Shown: positions 8,661-20,685 of the stretch, in pieces
Layout of the letters: the number at the start of each line of letters is the position of its first letter
Position numbering within the stretch: position 1 is the stretch's first letter
Origin: Mesorhizobium sp. dw_380
GTDB lineage: Bacteria; Pseudomonadota; Alphaproteobacteria; Rhizobiales; Rhizobiaceae
NCBI RefSeq assembly: GCF_018588885.1
Contig: NZ_JAFFIW010000006.1
Span: forward strand, 1-64,000
Length of the DNA: 64,000 nucleotides
Direction: 5' to 3'
Notes under the pieces: model-generated
Seen by the model: only the letters and a program-made list of their open reading frames with translations
What the model was told of the DNA's origin: nothing
Database searches by the model: none
Position numbers and translations under genes: made by a program

Positions 8661-10277
8661 ATGACCTTGTTCCGCACGATTGGCCTGATGCTGCTGTTCC
8701 TGCTGGCGACGCTGTCGTCGTCGGGGGCAAGCGAAGCCGATCTGCGTGGCATCGTCGCCAAATTCGCGACTGCCAAGGGTTTTTCGGAGACGGGAGCTGT
8801 CGTCCATGAACTGGCGGCCACTGGGGACCCCCTGGTCGAACGGCCGCTTGCCGCACTCGCCGACGGCAATCTTTACATCCGCAAGACCGATTCCCTGGTG
8901 GTCATCGGCAAGGAAACCGGCGAAACCATTCAGCTTTTCGAGCCGCTGAGCAACGAAGCATCCGGCGAGGCCGCCAAGGACGACATCACCAAGATCAAGG
9001 TCAACAACACGTTGCGCCGCGTCATTCGCGATGCGCTGGGCACGCTGACGCTTGGCGCCAAGGATCCGGCCGTGCGCATCGCCGCCGCCGATACCATGTT
9101 CAAGACACCCGATGCCGCCAACATCGAGCCGCTCGATACGGCTATCGCCAGTGAGACGGTGGCCAGCGTCAAGGCTCTGCTCGAACAGGCCCGTGCCGCA
9201 TCGGTCTTGGTCTCGGACCGGCCGGAGGCCGATAGGCTGGCGGCCATCGCGCTGATCGGCGCGCGCGGCGACCGCAACGCGGTTTCATTGCTCACCTCGG
9301 TCGAGGCAAATGCCTCGGGCGCGGTCAAGGACGCCGCGACGGCCGCGATCGCCAACATCAATTCGACATTGGCCTTGTGGGATGCCGGCCAAAACATCTG
9401 GTATGGCATTTCATTGGGCTCGGTGCTGCTGCTGGCGGCAATCGGGCTTGCCATCACCTTCGGTGTCATGGGTGTCATCAACATGGCGCATGGCGAGATG
9501 GTGATGCTCGGCGCCTACACGACTTTCGTCGTCCAGCAGGTGATCCGCACATCCTTTCCCGGCCTGTTCGACTGGTCGCTGGTGATCGCGCTGCCGCTTG
9601 CCTTTCTGGTCGCCGCACTGGTCGGTCTCGCCATCGAGCGCGGCGTCATCCGCTTCCTCTATGGACGGCCGCTGGAGACGCTGCTGGCGACCTGGGGCGT
9701 GTCGCTGATCCTGCAGCAGGCTGTGCGCTCGATCTTCGGGCCGACCAATCAGGAGGTCGGCAATCCCTCCTGGATGTCGGGTTCGTTCGATGTCGGCCAG
9801 CTGGCCATCACCTGGAATCGGCTTTGGATCCTGGTCTTCGCGCTCACCGTCTTCGGGGTGCTGCTCTATGTGATGAAGCGCACGCCCTGGGGTCTGCAGA
9901 TGCGCGCCGTCACAGCCAACCGGCGCATGGCGGCCTCGATGGGCATCAGGACGCCATGGGTCGACGCGCTGACCTTCGCGTTGGGATCCGGTATTGCCGG
10001 CATTGCCGGCGTCGCGCTCAGCCAGATCGACAATGTCTCGCCCAATCTCGGCCGCGGCTACATCATCGACAGCTTCATGGTCGTCGTCTTCGGCGGTGTC
10101 GGCAATCTGTGGGGCACGCTGGTCGGCGCCTTCTCGCTTGGCATCGTCAACAAATTCCTCGAACCCTATGCCGGTGCGGTGCTCGGCAAGATCGTCGTGC
10201 TGGTGCTGATCATCCTGTTCATCCAGAAGCGCCCGCGCGGCCTGTTCGCGCTCAAGGGCAGGGCGGTGGAAGCATGA
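8661..10277 (+). CDS. urtB: Urea ABC transporter permease UrtB
   Basis: 538 residues from the ATG at 8661 (GGAG 4-7 bases upstream; the longer reading frame overlaps urtA and is not credible). A signal-like hydrophobic start is followed by a periplasmic region of about 230 residues with helical repeats, then the LivH-type permease with about 8 membrane segments starting at IWYGISLGSVLLLAAIGL and including FGVMGVINMAHGEM. The long N-terminal extension is normal for UrtB. It forms the inner-membrane channel with UrtC. The stop overlaps the urtC start (ATGA). Confidence 0.92.
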   Translation: MTLFRTIGLMLLFLLATLSSSGASEADLRGIVAKFATAKGFSETGAVVHELAATGDPLVERPLAALADGNLYIRKTDSLVVIGKETGETIQLFEPLSNEASGEAAKDDITKIKVNNTLRRVIRDALGTLTLGAKDPAVRIAAADTMFKTPDAANIEPLDTAIASETVASVKALLEQARAASVLVSDRPEADRLAAIALIGARGDRNAVSLLTSVEANASGAVKDAATAAIANINSTLALWDAGQNIWYGISLGSVLLLAAIGLAITFGVMGVINMAHGEMVMLGAYTTFVVQQVIRTSFPGLFDWSLVIALPLAFLVAALVGLAIERGVIRFLYGRPLETLLATWGVSLILQQAVRSIFGPTNQEVGNPSWMSGSFDVGQLAITWNRLWILVFALTVFGVLLYVMKRTPWGLQMRAVTANRRMAASMGIRTPWVDALTFALGSGIAGIAGVALSQIDNVSPNLGRGYIIDSFMVVVFGGVGNLWGTLVGAFSLGIVNKFLEPYAGAVLGKIVVLVLIILFIQKRPRGLFALKGRAVEA

Positions 10278-11509
10278 TGTCAGGACGCTTCTTCGCAGCC
10301 GGTGCGGACCGCCGCATCGCCATCACGATTCTCATCCTGCTGGCGGCGGCCATCATCGTGCCGCTGCTCAATCTTGTGGTTTCGCCGACCAGCGCGTTCT
10401 ACATCCCGTCCTATATCGTGGCGCTGACCGGCAAATATCTCTGCTATGCGCTGCTGGCGCTTTCTCTCGACCTGGTCTGGGGCTATTGCGGCATCCTCTC
10501 GCTCGGCCACGGTGCCTTCTTCGCGCTCGGCGGTTATGCGATGGGCATGTATCTGATGCGCCAGATCGGCTCACGCGGTGTCTACGGCAACCCGATCCTG
10601 CCTGATTTCATGGTGTTCCTGAACTACAAGGAATTGCCCTGGTTCTGGACCGGTTTCGACCATTTCTGGTTCGCGGGCTTGATGGTGCTGGCGGTGCCCG
10701 GCCTGCTCGCCTTCGTCTTCGGCTGGTTCGCTTTCCGCAGCCGTGTCACCGGCGTCTATCTCTCCATCATCACGCAGGCGATGACCTACGCGCTGCTGCT
10801 CGCCTTTTTCCGCAACGACATGGGTTTCGGCGGCAACAACGGCCTGACCGATTTCAAGGATATTCTGGGCTTCAACGTGCAGGCCGATGCCACGCGCTCG
10901 GCATTGTTTGCCGCCAGCGCGGTGACGCTCGCAGTCGCTGTCTTCATCACCAGGGCCATCGTCGGTTCCAAATATGGCAAGTTGCTGATGGCCGTGCGTG
11001 ACGCCGAGAGCCGAACGCGCTTCCTTGGCTGGCGGGCGGAGAACGTCAAGCTGTTCGCCTTCACGGTCTCGGCTGTGATGGCCGGTATTGCCGGCGCGCT
11101 CTACGTCCCGCAGGTCGGCATCATCAATCCCGGTGAATTCGAGCCCTCCAATTCGATCGAGGTTGTGATCTGGGCAGCCGTCGGCGGACGCGGCACGATC
11201 GTCGGACCGATCATCGGCGCGCTGCTCGTCAATGCCGGAAAATCCTGGTTCACCGGCGCGCTGCCGGAACTCTGGCTGTTTGCGCTGGGCGGCCTGTTCG
11301 TCGCCGTCACGCTGCTTTTGCCCAAGGGCATCATCGGCATGTGGGATAGCTGGCGCGGCAACGCGAAGGCGTTGCGTGCGGCCTCGGTCGCTGAAGAAGC
11401 CGTAACCGAGGTTGGAGTGGCGTCCGTAACCTCGAAGCCCGCTCGCTCGCCGGCGAGAAATCCAGGCGAATGGTCCTGGCCCGACCCTGAACCGCAGGCG
11501 GCGGAGTAA
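10274..11509 (+). CDS. urtC: Urea ABC transporter permease UrtC
   Basis: 411 residues of LivM-type permease. About 9-10 membrane segments are visible, with the family signatures LDLVWGYCGILSLGHGAFFA and FRSRVTGVYLSIITQAM, and the conserved AVGGRGTIVGPIIGALLVN near the end. It partners UrtB in the channel. The ATG overlaps the urtB stop (ATGA); a second ATG follows at once, so the start may be one codon later. The C-terminal 50 residues are hydrophilic and probably cytoplasmic. urtD follows after 6 bases. Confidence 0.92.
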   Translation: MMSGRFFAAGADRRIAITILILLAAAIIVPLLNLVVSPTSAFYIPSYIVALTGKYLCYALLALSLDLVWGYCGILSLGHGAFFALGGYAMGMYLMRQIGSRGVYGNPILPDFMVFLNYKELPWFWTGFDHFWFAGLMVLAVPGLLAFVFGWFAFRSRVTGVYLSIITQAMTYALLLAFFRNDMGFGGNNGLTDFKDILGFNVQADATRSALFAASAVTLAVAVFITRAIVGSKYGKLLMAVRDAESRTRFLGWRAENVKLFAFTVSAVMAGIAGALYVPQVGIINPGEFEPSNSIEVVIWAAVGGRGTIVGPIIGALLVNAGKSWFTGALPELWLFALGGLFVAVTLLLPKGIIGMWDSWRGNAKALRAASVAEEAVTEVGVASVTSKPARSPARNPGEWSWPDPEPQAAE

Positions 11510-11515
11510 GCGGCC

Positions 11516-12262
11516 ATGAGCAAATCGAACACCATCCTCTATCTCGACGGCGTCTCGGTCTCCTTCGACGGCTTTCGCGCCATCAACAATCTGTCGCTGG
11601 TGCTCGACAAGGGCGAGATGCGCGCCATCATCGGCCCCAATGGCGCCGGCAAGACGACGATGATGGACATCGTCACCGGCAAGACACGGCCCGGCGAGGG
11701 CGAAGTGTTCTTCGATGGCCAGATTGATCTCACAAGGCATGACGAGGCCGAGATCGCCATGATGGGTATCGGCCGCAAATTCCAGAAGCCGACGGTCTTC
11801 GAAAGCCACACGATCGAGGAAAACCTGATGCTGGCGCTGAAGGGGCCGCGTTCGATCTTCCCGGCGCTGTTCCATCGCCGCTCGCCGGCCGAGGCGCGGC
11901 GGATCGACGACATTCTTGGTGTCATCCGGCTGGGCGACAGACGCGGTGAACTCGCCGCCAATCTTAGCCACGGCCAGAAGCAGTGGCTGGAGATCGGCAT
12001 GCTCCTGGCGCAGGACCCGAAGCTGCTTTTGGTCGACGAGCCGGTCGCCGGCATGACTGATGCCGAGACCGAGGAAACCGCGCGGCTGCTTAGGGATATT
12101 GCCCGCGACCATTCGGTCATCGTCGTCGAGCACGACATGCATTTCGTGCGCGAGCTCGGCGTCAAGGTCACCTGCCTGCATGAGGGCTCGGTGCTGTCGG
12201 AAGGCACGCTCGATTTCGTCTCGGCCGACGAGCGCGTCGTCGAAGTCTATCTGGGGAGATGA
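11516..12262 (+). CDS. urtD: Urea ABC transporter ATP-binding protein UrtD
   Basis: 248 residues, LivG-type ATPase. Walker A is GPNGAGKTT. The signature motif is LSHGQKQWLEIG, a variant of LSGGQ that is usual in UrtD. Walker B is LLLVDEPVAGMTDAE, and the switch His lies in VIVVEHDMHFV. It hydrolyses ATP together with UrtE to power urea import on the cytoplasmic face. It is cotranscribed with urtC (6-base gap). Confidence 0.93.
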   Translation: MSKSNTILYLDGVSVSFDGFRAINNLSLVLDKGEMRAIIGPNGAGKTTMMDIVTGKTRPGEGEVFFDGQIDLTRHDEAEIAMMGIGRKFQKPTVFESHTIEENLMLALKGPRSIFPALFHRRSPAEARRIDDILGVIRLGDRRGELAANLSHGQKQWLEIGMLLAQDPKLLLVDEPVAGMTDAETEETARLLRDIARDHSVIVVEHDMHFVRELGVKVTCLHEGSVLSEGTLDFVSADERVVEVYLGR

Positions 12263-12331
12263 GAATGGTGTGGCGGGTTCAATTCCATCGCTTCGATCTG
12301 TCGTTCCTCCGGTTCTGGAGAAGGCGCTGAC

Positions 12332-13027
12332 ATGCTCGAAGTTTCCAACGCCACGCTCCACTACGGCGCCGCCCAGGCGCTGCGCGGCGTGTCGTTGAAG
12401 GCGGGCGCCGGCAAGATCACCTGCGTGCTCGGCCGCAACGGCGTCGGCAAGACCAGTTTGATGAGATCGATCGTCGGCCACCACCGGCTGACGAGCGGAA
12501 GCGTTGCCTTCGAGGGGAAGGCGCTCGACCGGAGCGCGGCGTATGATCGCGCCCGGTCGGGCATCGCATTCGTGCCGCAGGGCAGGGAGATTTTTCCGCT
12601 GCTCACGGTGCGTGAAAACCTCGAATCCGGATTTGCCCCGCTGAAACGGGCCGACCGCAACGTGCCGCCGCATGTCTTTGAGCTGTTTCCGGTGCTGAAG
12701 CAGATGCTCGGCCGCCGTGGCGGCGATCTTTCCGGCGGTCAGCAGCAGCAGCTCGCCATCGGCAGGGCGCTGGTCATGCGGCCGAAACTCTTGGTGCTCG
12801 ACGAGCCGACAGAAGGCATCCAGCCATCGATCATCAAGGATATCGGCCGTGCCATTCGCTATCTGCGCGACCAGGCCGGCATTGCGGTGCTGCTGGTCGA
12901 ACAATATCTCGACTTCTGCCGCGAACTCGCCGACGAGGTGAACATCATGGACCGCGGCCAGATCGTCCATACCGGTCCGGCCGAAGATCTGGACCGGGCT
13001 GATGTTCGGAAGTTCCTAACGGTCTAA
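12332..13027 (+). CDS. urtE: Urea ABC transporter ATP-binding protein UrtE
   Basis: 231 residues, LivF-type ATPase. Walker A is GRNGVGKTS, the signature is LSGGQQQQLAIGRAL, Walker B is LLVLDEPTEGIQPS, and the switch is VLLVEQYLDF. The QQQQ after LSGG is characteristic of UrtE. It forms the second ATPase half with UrtD. A GGAGAAGG site lies about 7 bases before the ATG. The 69-base gap after urtD has no gene. A palindromic repeat follows the stop at once and may act as the operon's 3' structure. Confidence 0.93.
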   Translation: MLEVSNATLHYGAAQALRGVSLKAGAGKITCVLGRNGVGKTSLMRSIVGHHRLTSGSVAFEGKALDRSAAYDRARSGIAFVPQGREIFPLLTVRENLESGFAPLKRADRNVPPHVFELFPVLKQMLGRRGGDLSGGQQQQLAIGRALVMRPKLLVLDEPTEGIQPSIIKDIGRAIRYLRDQAGIAVLLVEQYLDFCRELADEVNIMDRGQIVHTGPAEDLDRADVRKFLTV

Positions 13028-13150
13028 GCAGTTCCAGGAAAGTGTGAAACGGTTTTCCCGGCAAAAGCGCGTAGCGCTTTGCCTGGGGAATTGCGTCAAA
13101 CAAAGAGTTAGAGTGGTTCGCCGTTTCCATGAAACGGTGAGCCGCTCTAG
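13028..13150. repeat. Palindromic intergenic repeat, family A copy 1 (with a second hairpin)
   Basis: The first part (13028-13098) shares the segment AGTGTGAAACGGTTTTCCC and its flanks with a copy in inverse orientation at 15195-15245, but carries an extra apical hairpin (AAAGCGCGTAGCGCTTT). The second part (13112-13150) is an imperfect palindrome around CCGTTTCCATGAAACGG. No gene is visible in the remaining 13151-13423, which holds only the leader of the small gene at 13424. Confidence 0.75.
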
Positions 13151-13423
13151 AATCGGCGCAGGACTTCAGTTGAAGAATCCGAAGCACCTGGCAAGTCCAA
13201 TATTTCTCCAATCCTTTCATCTGTATCTCTGGCACGCTCAACGTCGCGTGCTAATCTTGCATTGGCTTTTGTGAGTCGGCCGCTTCCGTACCAGTCTGGT
13301 TGTCGCAGATCGAGGGGCGCGCGCCTGATGCCGGGCAAGTTCCACGCAAGCAAGGCTTCCTAGCTTCCCTCCTGCGATCTCAGTCGTTCAAACGCGTTTG
13401 GGCACACAGGCTAAGGGACAGCC

Positions 13424-13600
13424 ATGGAACGTTACGTCGAGGACTACCAGAAGCGGCGGCTTACCGAACGCGTCGACATTATCGCCGCCATCAACATATT
13501 GAGGTCACAGGGCTGCGATTACGACGATCTGATCGAGGAGATCACCAAGGTCTTCTACGTCGACCTCGATACCTTCAATGAAATCGTCATGGCGGCGTAG
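13424..13600 (+). CDS. Conserved-looking 58-residue small protein
   Basis: An ATG preceded by AAGGGA (spacing 6) opens a 58-codon frame: basic start (YQKRRLTER), an amphipathic helix, then an acidic segment YDDLIEEITKVFYVDLDTF. It has no membrane segment and no Cys. The composition and strong ribosome site make it a likely real gene. The acidic two-helix build suggests a protein-binding role, but I do not recognise the family. It is convergent with the diguanylate cyclase gene. Confidence 0.65.
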   Translation: MERYVEDYQKRRLTERVDIIAAINILRSQGCDYDDLIEEITKVFYVDLDTFNEIVMAA

Positions 13601-13650
13601 ACGCGCTTTCGCCGATCCAGCAGTCGCAGGCCTGGCATTGATACGCGCGG

Positions 13651-14799
13651 TCAGCCCGCCCGTCGAAATGGAGAGGCAGTGACGCGGTTGCGGCCGCCGC
13701 GCTTGGCGTCATAGAGCGCCTTGTCGGCAGCGCTGAGCACTTTGTCGAAGCTGAGGCCCTCTTTGCTGCCAAACGCAAACCCGGCACTGACCGTGCAGTT
13801 CAGGGAACCGGTTTCGGTCTCTATCAGGCGCGTCGCGAATGCGGTCCGGATGCGCTCCGCTGTTTCCTCGACCGTCTCCGGCAGAGTGCGCTTCAACACC
13901 AGTGCGAATTCCTCGCCGCCCATGCGCGCGGCGACGTCAGTCTGGCGAAGACTGCCGGCGAGTTCCCCGGCGAACACCTTCAGCACCTCGTCGCCGGCAG
14001 CGTGGCCGAATTCGTCGTTGATGGCTTTGAAGTTGTCGAGGTCGAAGACGACCACAGCGGTGAAGGCGCCGACCGGGACATTGCCATGCATGTCGAACAG
14101 AGCGCGCCGGTTGAGCAGGCCGGTCAAGGGATCGGTCAGCGCATCGCGGCGGTGATACCTGGCCAGTCGACCCTGGTTAAGGGCAAGCGACAAGGCGCCA
14201 ATACCCGTCATGCTGGCGATGACCACGATGAGGCTCAGTTCCTCGGCCCAGTTGCTTGGCGCATGTCCCAGGATCAGTTTTCCGTCCCAGGCAAGAACCA
14301 TGGCGCAGAGCGCGAAGGACGTGGCCGTGGCCGAATAGAGCGCGGTGATGCCGATCGTCAGGGCAGGGGCCTCATCGCGGCCCCTCCAGTATTCGAACGC
14401 CGTCGCGAGCAGGAGCAGGGCGGCGAACAGGTTCTCGAACATGAAGCCCAGGCCATCATAGCCGAGAGCCATGGGAGGCAGCGCCACCACCAGCGAAACG
14501 CAGCCCAGCAACGCCCGCGGCAGCGGCGAGCCGCCGGTTCGGAACTGGTAGGCGGCACCCAGCATGGCCGAAAAGCCAATCAGCAGGAGGGCCAGGGCGC
14601 CGATGCCGAGCAGGCGTCCGGGCATGTCGATATAGGCGTCATAGACGAAGATATCGCCGACCACGAATACAAGGCTGGTCGCCCATGTCAGCAGGAAGCG
14701 CTCCGAGCGGGCGGTCAGCCACATGCCGAACAATGTCAGGCTCAGGCAGGCGGCGGAGAAGCCGACAGCCAGCAGAAGTGAAGTGTAGTCGAGCGACAT
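13651..14799 (-). CDS. Membrane diguanylate cyclase (GGDEF domain)
   Basis: 382 residues. The first ~215 contain about six or seven hydrophobic helices, forming a membrane sensor region without a recognised ligand motif. The GGDEF domain starts near DALTDPLTGLLNRRAL, has FDLDNFKAINDEFGHAAGD, and carries an intact active site GGEEF. An inhibitory site RQTD lies five residues upstream, so product inhibition by c-di-GMP is expected. It makes c-di-GMP from two GTP at the inner membrane, influencing motility and biofilm. There is no EAL domain. Confidence 0.9.
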   Translation of the reverse strand: MSLDYTSLLLAVGFSAACLSLTLFGMWLTARSERFLLTWATSLVFVVGDIFVYDAYIDMPGRLLGIGALALLLIGFSAMLGAAYQFRTGGSPLPRALLGCVSLVVALPPMALGYDGLGFMFENLFAALLLLATAFEYWRGRDEAPALTIGITALYSATATSFALCAMVLAWDGKLILGHAPSNWAEELSLIVVIASMTGIGALSLALNQGRLARYHRRDALTDPLTGLLNRRALFDMHGNVPVGAFTAVVVFDLDNFKAINDEFGHAAGDEVLKVFAGELAGSLRQTDVAARMGGEEFALVLKRTLPETVEETAERIRTAFATRLIETETGSLNCTVSAGFAFGSKEGLSFDKVLSAADKALYDAKRGGRNRVTASPFRRAG

Positions 14800-14914
14800 G
14801 CCCCTCGTCCTTGCCCCAGACCTGCGCGACTTGGCTGCCTGGATTCTTGCAGCAAGGAGGTATCGATAAGGTTACGACGGCGATGAAGATGCCGTAATTC
14901 CTCGGGTTGTTGGG

Positions 14915-15172
14915 TTAGACGACCATCACCGACAAGAGCAGAATGATGCCGACCGCCATCATCAGCAGACCCGGCCAATTCTGGGACAGGCCGAGAAAGC
15001 CCAGTCCGCGCCGTCGTGGCTCAAGCGTCGGGCCTGAGGTTGCGAGATTTGGCATCGAGCGGTCCGAAGCTGCTGGTGTCGGACCACTGAGCCGCCCGCG
15101 CCTGAGAGCCGCGTTCGCCATGTACACAACGCCGCCGACGGTAAGCAACGCCCCGATGAGGATGATCGCCAT
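14915..15172 (-). CDS. Small protein with two membrane segments, unknown
   Basis: 85 residues from the ATG at 15172 (GAGGA 5-9 bases upstream; longer in-frame starts lie inside a repeat). Helix 1 is MAIILIGALLTVGGVVYM, and helix 2 near the C-terminus is LLMMAVGIILLLSVMVV. Between them lies a basic, Pro-rich loop. No known domain is apparent. It is a likely inner-membrane hairpin protein. Confidence 0.6.
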   Translation of the reverse strand: MAIILIGALLTVGGVVYMANAALRRGRLSGPTPAASDRSMPNLATSGPTLEPRRRGLGFLGLSQNWPGLLMMAVGIILLLSVMVV

Positions 15173-15194
15173 CTTTCCTCGCCTTCTTCGGGTT

Positions 15195-15245
15195 TGACGC
15201 AATTCCTGTGGGAAAACCGTTTCACACTTTTCCTGGAATTGCTCC
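15195..15245. repeat. Palindromic intergenic repeat, family A copy 2 (inverse)
   Basis: The reverse complement reads GCAATTCCAGGAAAAGTG...GGTTTTCCC then a short loop and GGAATTGCGTCA, matching the copy at 13028 except that the apical hairpin is missing here. It lies between the 85-residue membrane protein and the DUF72 gene. Confidence 0.75.
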
Positions 15246-15367
15246 AGTGAAGCAAAAACGGTCAACCTGCCCTGCAAGTTCCGACAGGAGCTGCTGGACA
15301 CAGGTGTATGCCTCCCCGATAGCGGAGAATTCGACGCCTAAACAGAAAGAGCCGCAACTTCGCTGCT

Positions 15368-16174
15368 TTAATCCGTCACGCGCTTCATCAGCGCCATCGC
15401 CCCGAACGGCGCGCGCACCTTGCCCTCGGTGATGAAGTAGACGAACACGTCGCGCGGCTGGACAGGCGCGTCGGTGGCGGGATCGGCGCGCCGCAAATCG
15501 GCCGGCTGCTTGCCCTGTGCCCAAATTTTTGCCCGCGCTGCCCACTCGTCGAGGCCCTTCGGCGTGTAGCAATCGGGATTGTCGTCTGAGCCGGTCTGCA
15601 GCCGCGCATAGACGAAGTCGCCGGTGACGTCGGCGATGTCAGGGTATTTGGCATGATCGGCATGGACGATCGCCGCCTTGTATTTGCGCGCGAGCGCGGC
15701 GAATTCCGGCACGACAAAGCTGTCGTTGCGCACTTCGAGCGCATGGCGCAGCGCCACGCCATCCTGCTTCTCCGGCAGCAATTTCAGGAAGGCTTCAAAA
15801 TCGCTGGGGTCGAATTTCTTGGTCGGCGCGAACTGCCATAGGATCGGCCCGAGCTTGTCGCCAAGTGCTGCAACGCCGGAACCGAGGAAGCGCATCATCG
15901 ATTCACCGGCCTCGCCCAGCACGCGCCGGTTGGTGACGAAGCGATTGCCCTTCAGCGAATAGACAAAACCCTCCGGCGCCTCGTTGGCCCATTTGACGAA
16001 GGTCGGCTCCTTGAAGCTGGAATAATAGGTGCCGTTGACTTCGATGCTCGGAACCTGCCGGCTGGCATAGTGCAACTGCTTCGCCTTCGGCAGCTTGTCC
16101 GGATAGAAGGACGTGTCCCAGGGCTCGAAGGTCCAGCCGCCCATGCCGGCGCGGATTGTTCCCGATTTGCTCAT
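15368..16174 (-). CDS. DUF72 family protein (YecE-like)
   Basis: 268 residues from the ATG at 16174, preceded by GGGAGGA. Family signatures are RAGMGGWTFEPWDTSFYP at the N-terminus, then VEVNGTYY-type SIEVNGTYYSSF, FVYSLKGNRF and LGPILWQFAP, followed by FVYARLQTGS and DVFVYFITEG. This is the TIM-barrel-like DUF72 fold, widely conserved but without an established reaction. It lies just upstream of (and reads away from) the repeat at 15195. The next gene upstream is the GNAT gene, 25 bases away on the same strand. Confidence 0.85.
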   Translation of the reverse strand: MSKSGTIRAGMGGWTFEPWDTSFYPDKLPKAKQLHYASRQVPSIEVNGTYYSSFKEPTFVKWANEAPEGFVYSLKGNRFVTNRRVLGEAGESMMRFLGSGVAALGDKLGPILWQFAPTKKFDPSDFEAFLKLLPEKQDGVALRHALEVRNDSFVVPEFAALARKYKAAIVHADHAKYPDIADVTGDFVYARLQTGSDDNPDCYTPKGLDEWAARAKIWAQGKQPADLRRADPATDAPVQPRDVFVYFITEGKVRAPFGAMALMKRVTD

Positions 16175-16199
16175 TGTCGTCCTCCCAATCAATCCTAAA

Positions 16200-16670
16200 T
16201 CAGACCGGTACGGCGCCATCGACGGGCTTGGTCATGTCGACGACGATCCATCCTGGCCGGTAGGGATTGGGCCGGCGACCCGTCTCCCGGAAACCATAGG
16301 CCGCATAGAGCGCGATGTTCCGCTCCATCCGCGAATTGGTGTAGAGCCGCAGCTCCGGCAAGTGCCATAGCCGCGTCTGCTCGTCAGCGAAATCGAGCAG
16401 CGCGATGCCGAGCTTCTTACCCTGAAAGGCAGGGGAGACGGCCACGCTGAAGATCATAGCATGGTCGGGATGCCGCTCGAGGACGATCAGCCCGGCCAGT
16501 TCGCCGCCGCTCTCCAGCAGCCAGACCTCGCCGCGTTCAATCCTCGGCGCATAGTCCTCGGTGACCGGGATCGGCGGTCCGCCGAACAGCGCGGTGTAGG
16601 GCGCGAACGCCGCTTGCGTCAGCGAGACGATTGCGGTGAGGTCCTCGGGGCGGGCCGCTCTGAGGTTCAT
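16200..16670 (-). CDS. GNAT-family N-acetyltransferase
   Basis: 156 residues of GNAT fold. Motif A, which binds acetyl-CoA, is VSPAFQGKKLGIALLDFA. The N-terminus LRAARPEDLTAIVSLTQAAF and the C-terminal LYAAYGFRETGRRP are both typical of small-molecule or protein N-acetyltransferases. The acceptor cannot be told from sequence. It lies 9 bases after the uvrA stop on the same strand, so it is probably cotranscribed with uvrA and could share its SOS control. Confidence 0.85.
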   Translation of the reverse strand: MNLRAARPEDLTAIVSLTQAAFAPYTALFGGPPIPVTEDYAPRIERGEVWLLESGGELAGLIVLERHPDHAMIFSVAVSPAFQGKKLGIALLDFADEQTRLWHLPELRLYTNSRMERNIALYAAYGFRETGRRPNPYRPGWIVVDMTKPVDGAVPV

Positions 16671-16679
16671 GCTAAGCCA

Positions 16680-19601
<2,922 letters not shown>

Positions 19602-20222
19602 CGCCGGTCGCCGCCTCAGATCTTGAATTCGTGGGAATGGCGGGTTCTTCCCAGCCATCCCCTATGTAGGTGTTTTTGCCGCCACGTCGAGAGACGCCAC
19701 AATTCCCGACAGAAGTCGTTTAACCGCCTTTCGCGCGAACCAGCAAGCGGAAAGAACAAAGACCGAACACGCTCCTGACAAAGCTGTGCAAAAACTGACC
19801 TTCACGTAACCTCCCGGCGATCACATTTTTCCGTAACCGGCTATTGACAGTTGACGCGGCCGGCCCACGGGGCCAATCTCTGGACGTCAAGCGAAGCCGG
19901 CCGTCTTTCGATGGCCTCGCCGCCCCAAGGCGGCCTGCGAGACGCCGCAGGCGTCTGCGATTTGCGCTTCGCCACGACATCGTCGCAACGGACAAAGGAG
20001 CGGAGCATGACGCCACCTGACAGTCCCCAAGGGCTCCACATCTAGTTGGAGCCGCGGCAGGTAGAAGGGTGAGGGTTTAGCTACGCTGCCCCACAAACCG
20101 TGACCGGCCGTATCCCTAAAAATCAGAGACTGCTAGTCGGATCGTCGGCTGAAGCCGCGAAGCATCCGAAATCAAACGCCGGCAGTACACTCCCGGCAAA
20201 ATATGGATTTTAGATCCAGAAA
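19602..20222. other. Long uvrA leader region without a convincing gene
   Basis: It holds the uvrA promoter and LexA box near 19754. There are GC-rich stems (for example around GACGCCGCAGGCGTC near 19932) and one 12-codon ORF at 20007-20045 with an AAAGGAGCGG ribosome site. That ORF has no recognised function. I find no tRNA or known RNA gene here. Confidence 0.4.
19754..19768 (-). promoter_or_regulatory. LexA (SOS) box upstream of uvrA
   Basis: GAACAAAGACCGAAC is GAAC-N7-GAAC, i.e. GTTC-N7-GTTC in the uvrA direction, the alphaproteobacterial LexA operator. It lies 153 bases before the uvrA start. Confidence 0.8.
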
Positions 20223-20264
20223 AGCCCCGTCCGGTTGCCCAAGGCACGGCGGGGCTATTCTTTT
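20223..20264. terminator. Bidirectional rho-independent terminator
   Basis: AGCCCCG pairs with CGGGGCT around a partly paired loop. A TTCTTTT run follows on the + side and CTTTTC on the - side. It probably ends the 99-residue secreted-protein gene, which lies to its right on the - strand. Confidence 0.7.
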
Positions 20265-20295
20265 GCGACAATGCTTTGGTTAGCAACGGCGTGGT

Positions 20296-20595
20296 CTATC
20301 TAGGCGGCTTGAACCCGCCGGTGGCGACATCCACCGTGATGCTGCCGGAAATCCTGACATCCGTATCGCCGATCTTGAACTGGCCGTTCCCGCTGCTGGG
20401 AAAGGCATCGTCGGGTTCCGGCTGGGGAGCCGGCTTGGCGATTCTGTAATCGCCACTCACACCGGGCAGGACGCTTTTCTGCGCCTGGGTCGAGCTATCC
20501 TGTGCAAGTGCCACGCCGGATACCAGGCAAGCGACAGCGAGCACTGTAGCGGCGATGATACGATGCGGCGTCCTGGACAAATGAGTGTCGGTCAT
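20296..20595 (-). CDS. Small secreted protein, unknown
   Basis: 99 residues from the ATG at 20595. A Sec signal peptide (IIAATVLAVACLVSGVALA, cleavage before QDSST) is followed by a Pro-rich linker and a short beta segment (FKIGDTDVRISGSITVDVATG). It is probably periplasmic. I recognise no family. It lies near clpP but with its own spacing of 90 bases; a terminator follows. Confidence 0.6.
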   Translation of the reverse strand: MTDTHLSRTPHRIIAATVLAVACLVSGVALAQDSSTQAQKSVLPGVSGDYRIAKPAPQPEPDDAFPSSGNGQFKIGDTDVRISGSITVDVATGGFKPPR

Positions 20596-20685
20596 CCCAG
20601 GACTATAGGGACGTGCCGCCACCGGGACCAGACCGGTATCGTCAAATCTTCGGCAGGGGGCAAGAAATCCGATCTGGCCTTGGCC

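Noticed and set aside
10571..12970. 799-codon frame antisense to urtC-urtE
   Set aside because: Shadow of the urt genes in GC-rich DNA; His/Arg-rich composition and no ribosome site.
20007..20045. 12-codon ORF with a good ribosome site in the uvrA leader region
   Set aside because: Too short to support as a gene and it has no recognisable attenuation structure.
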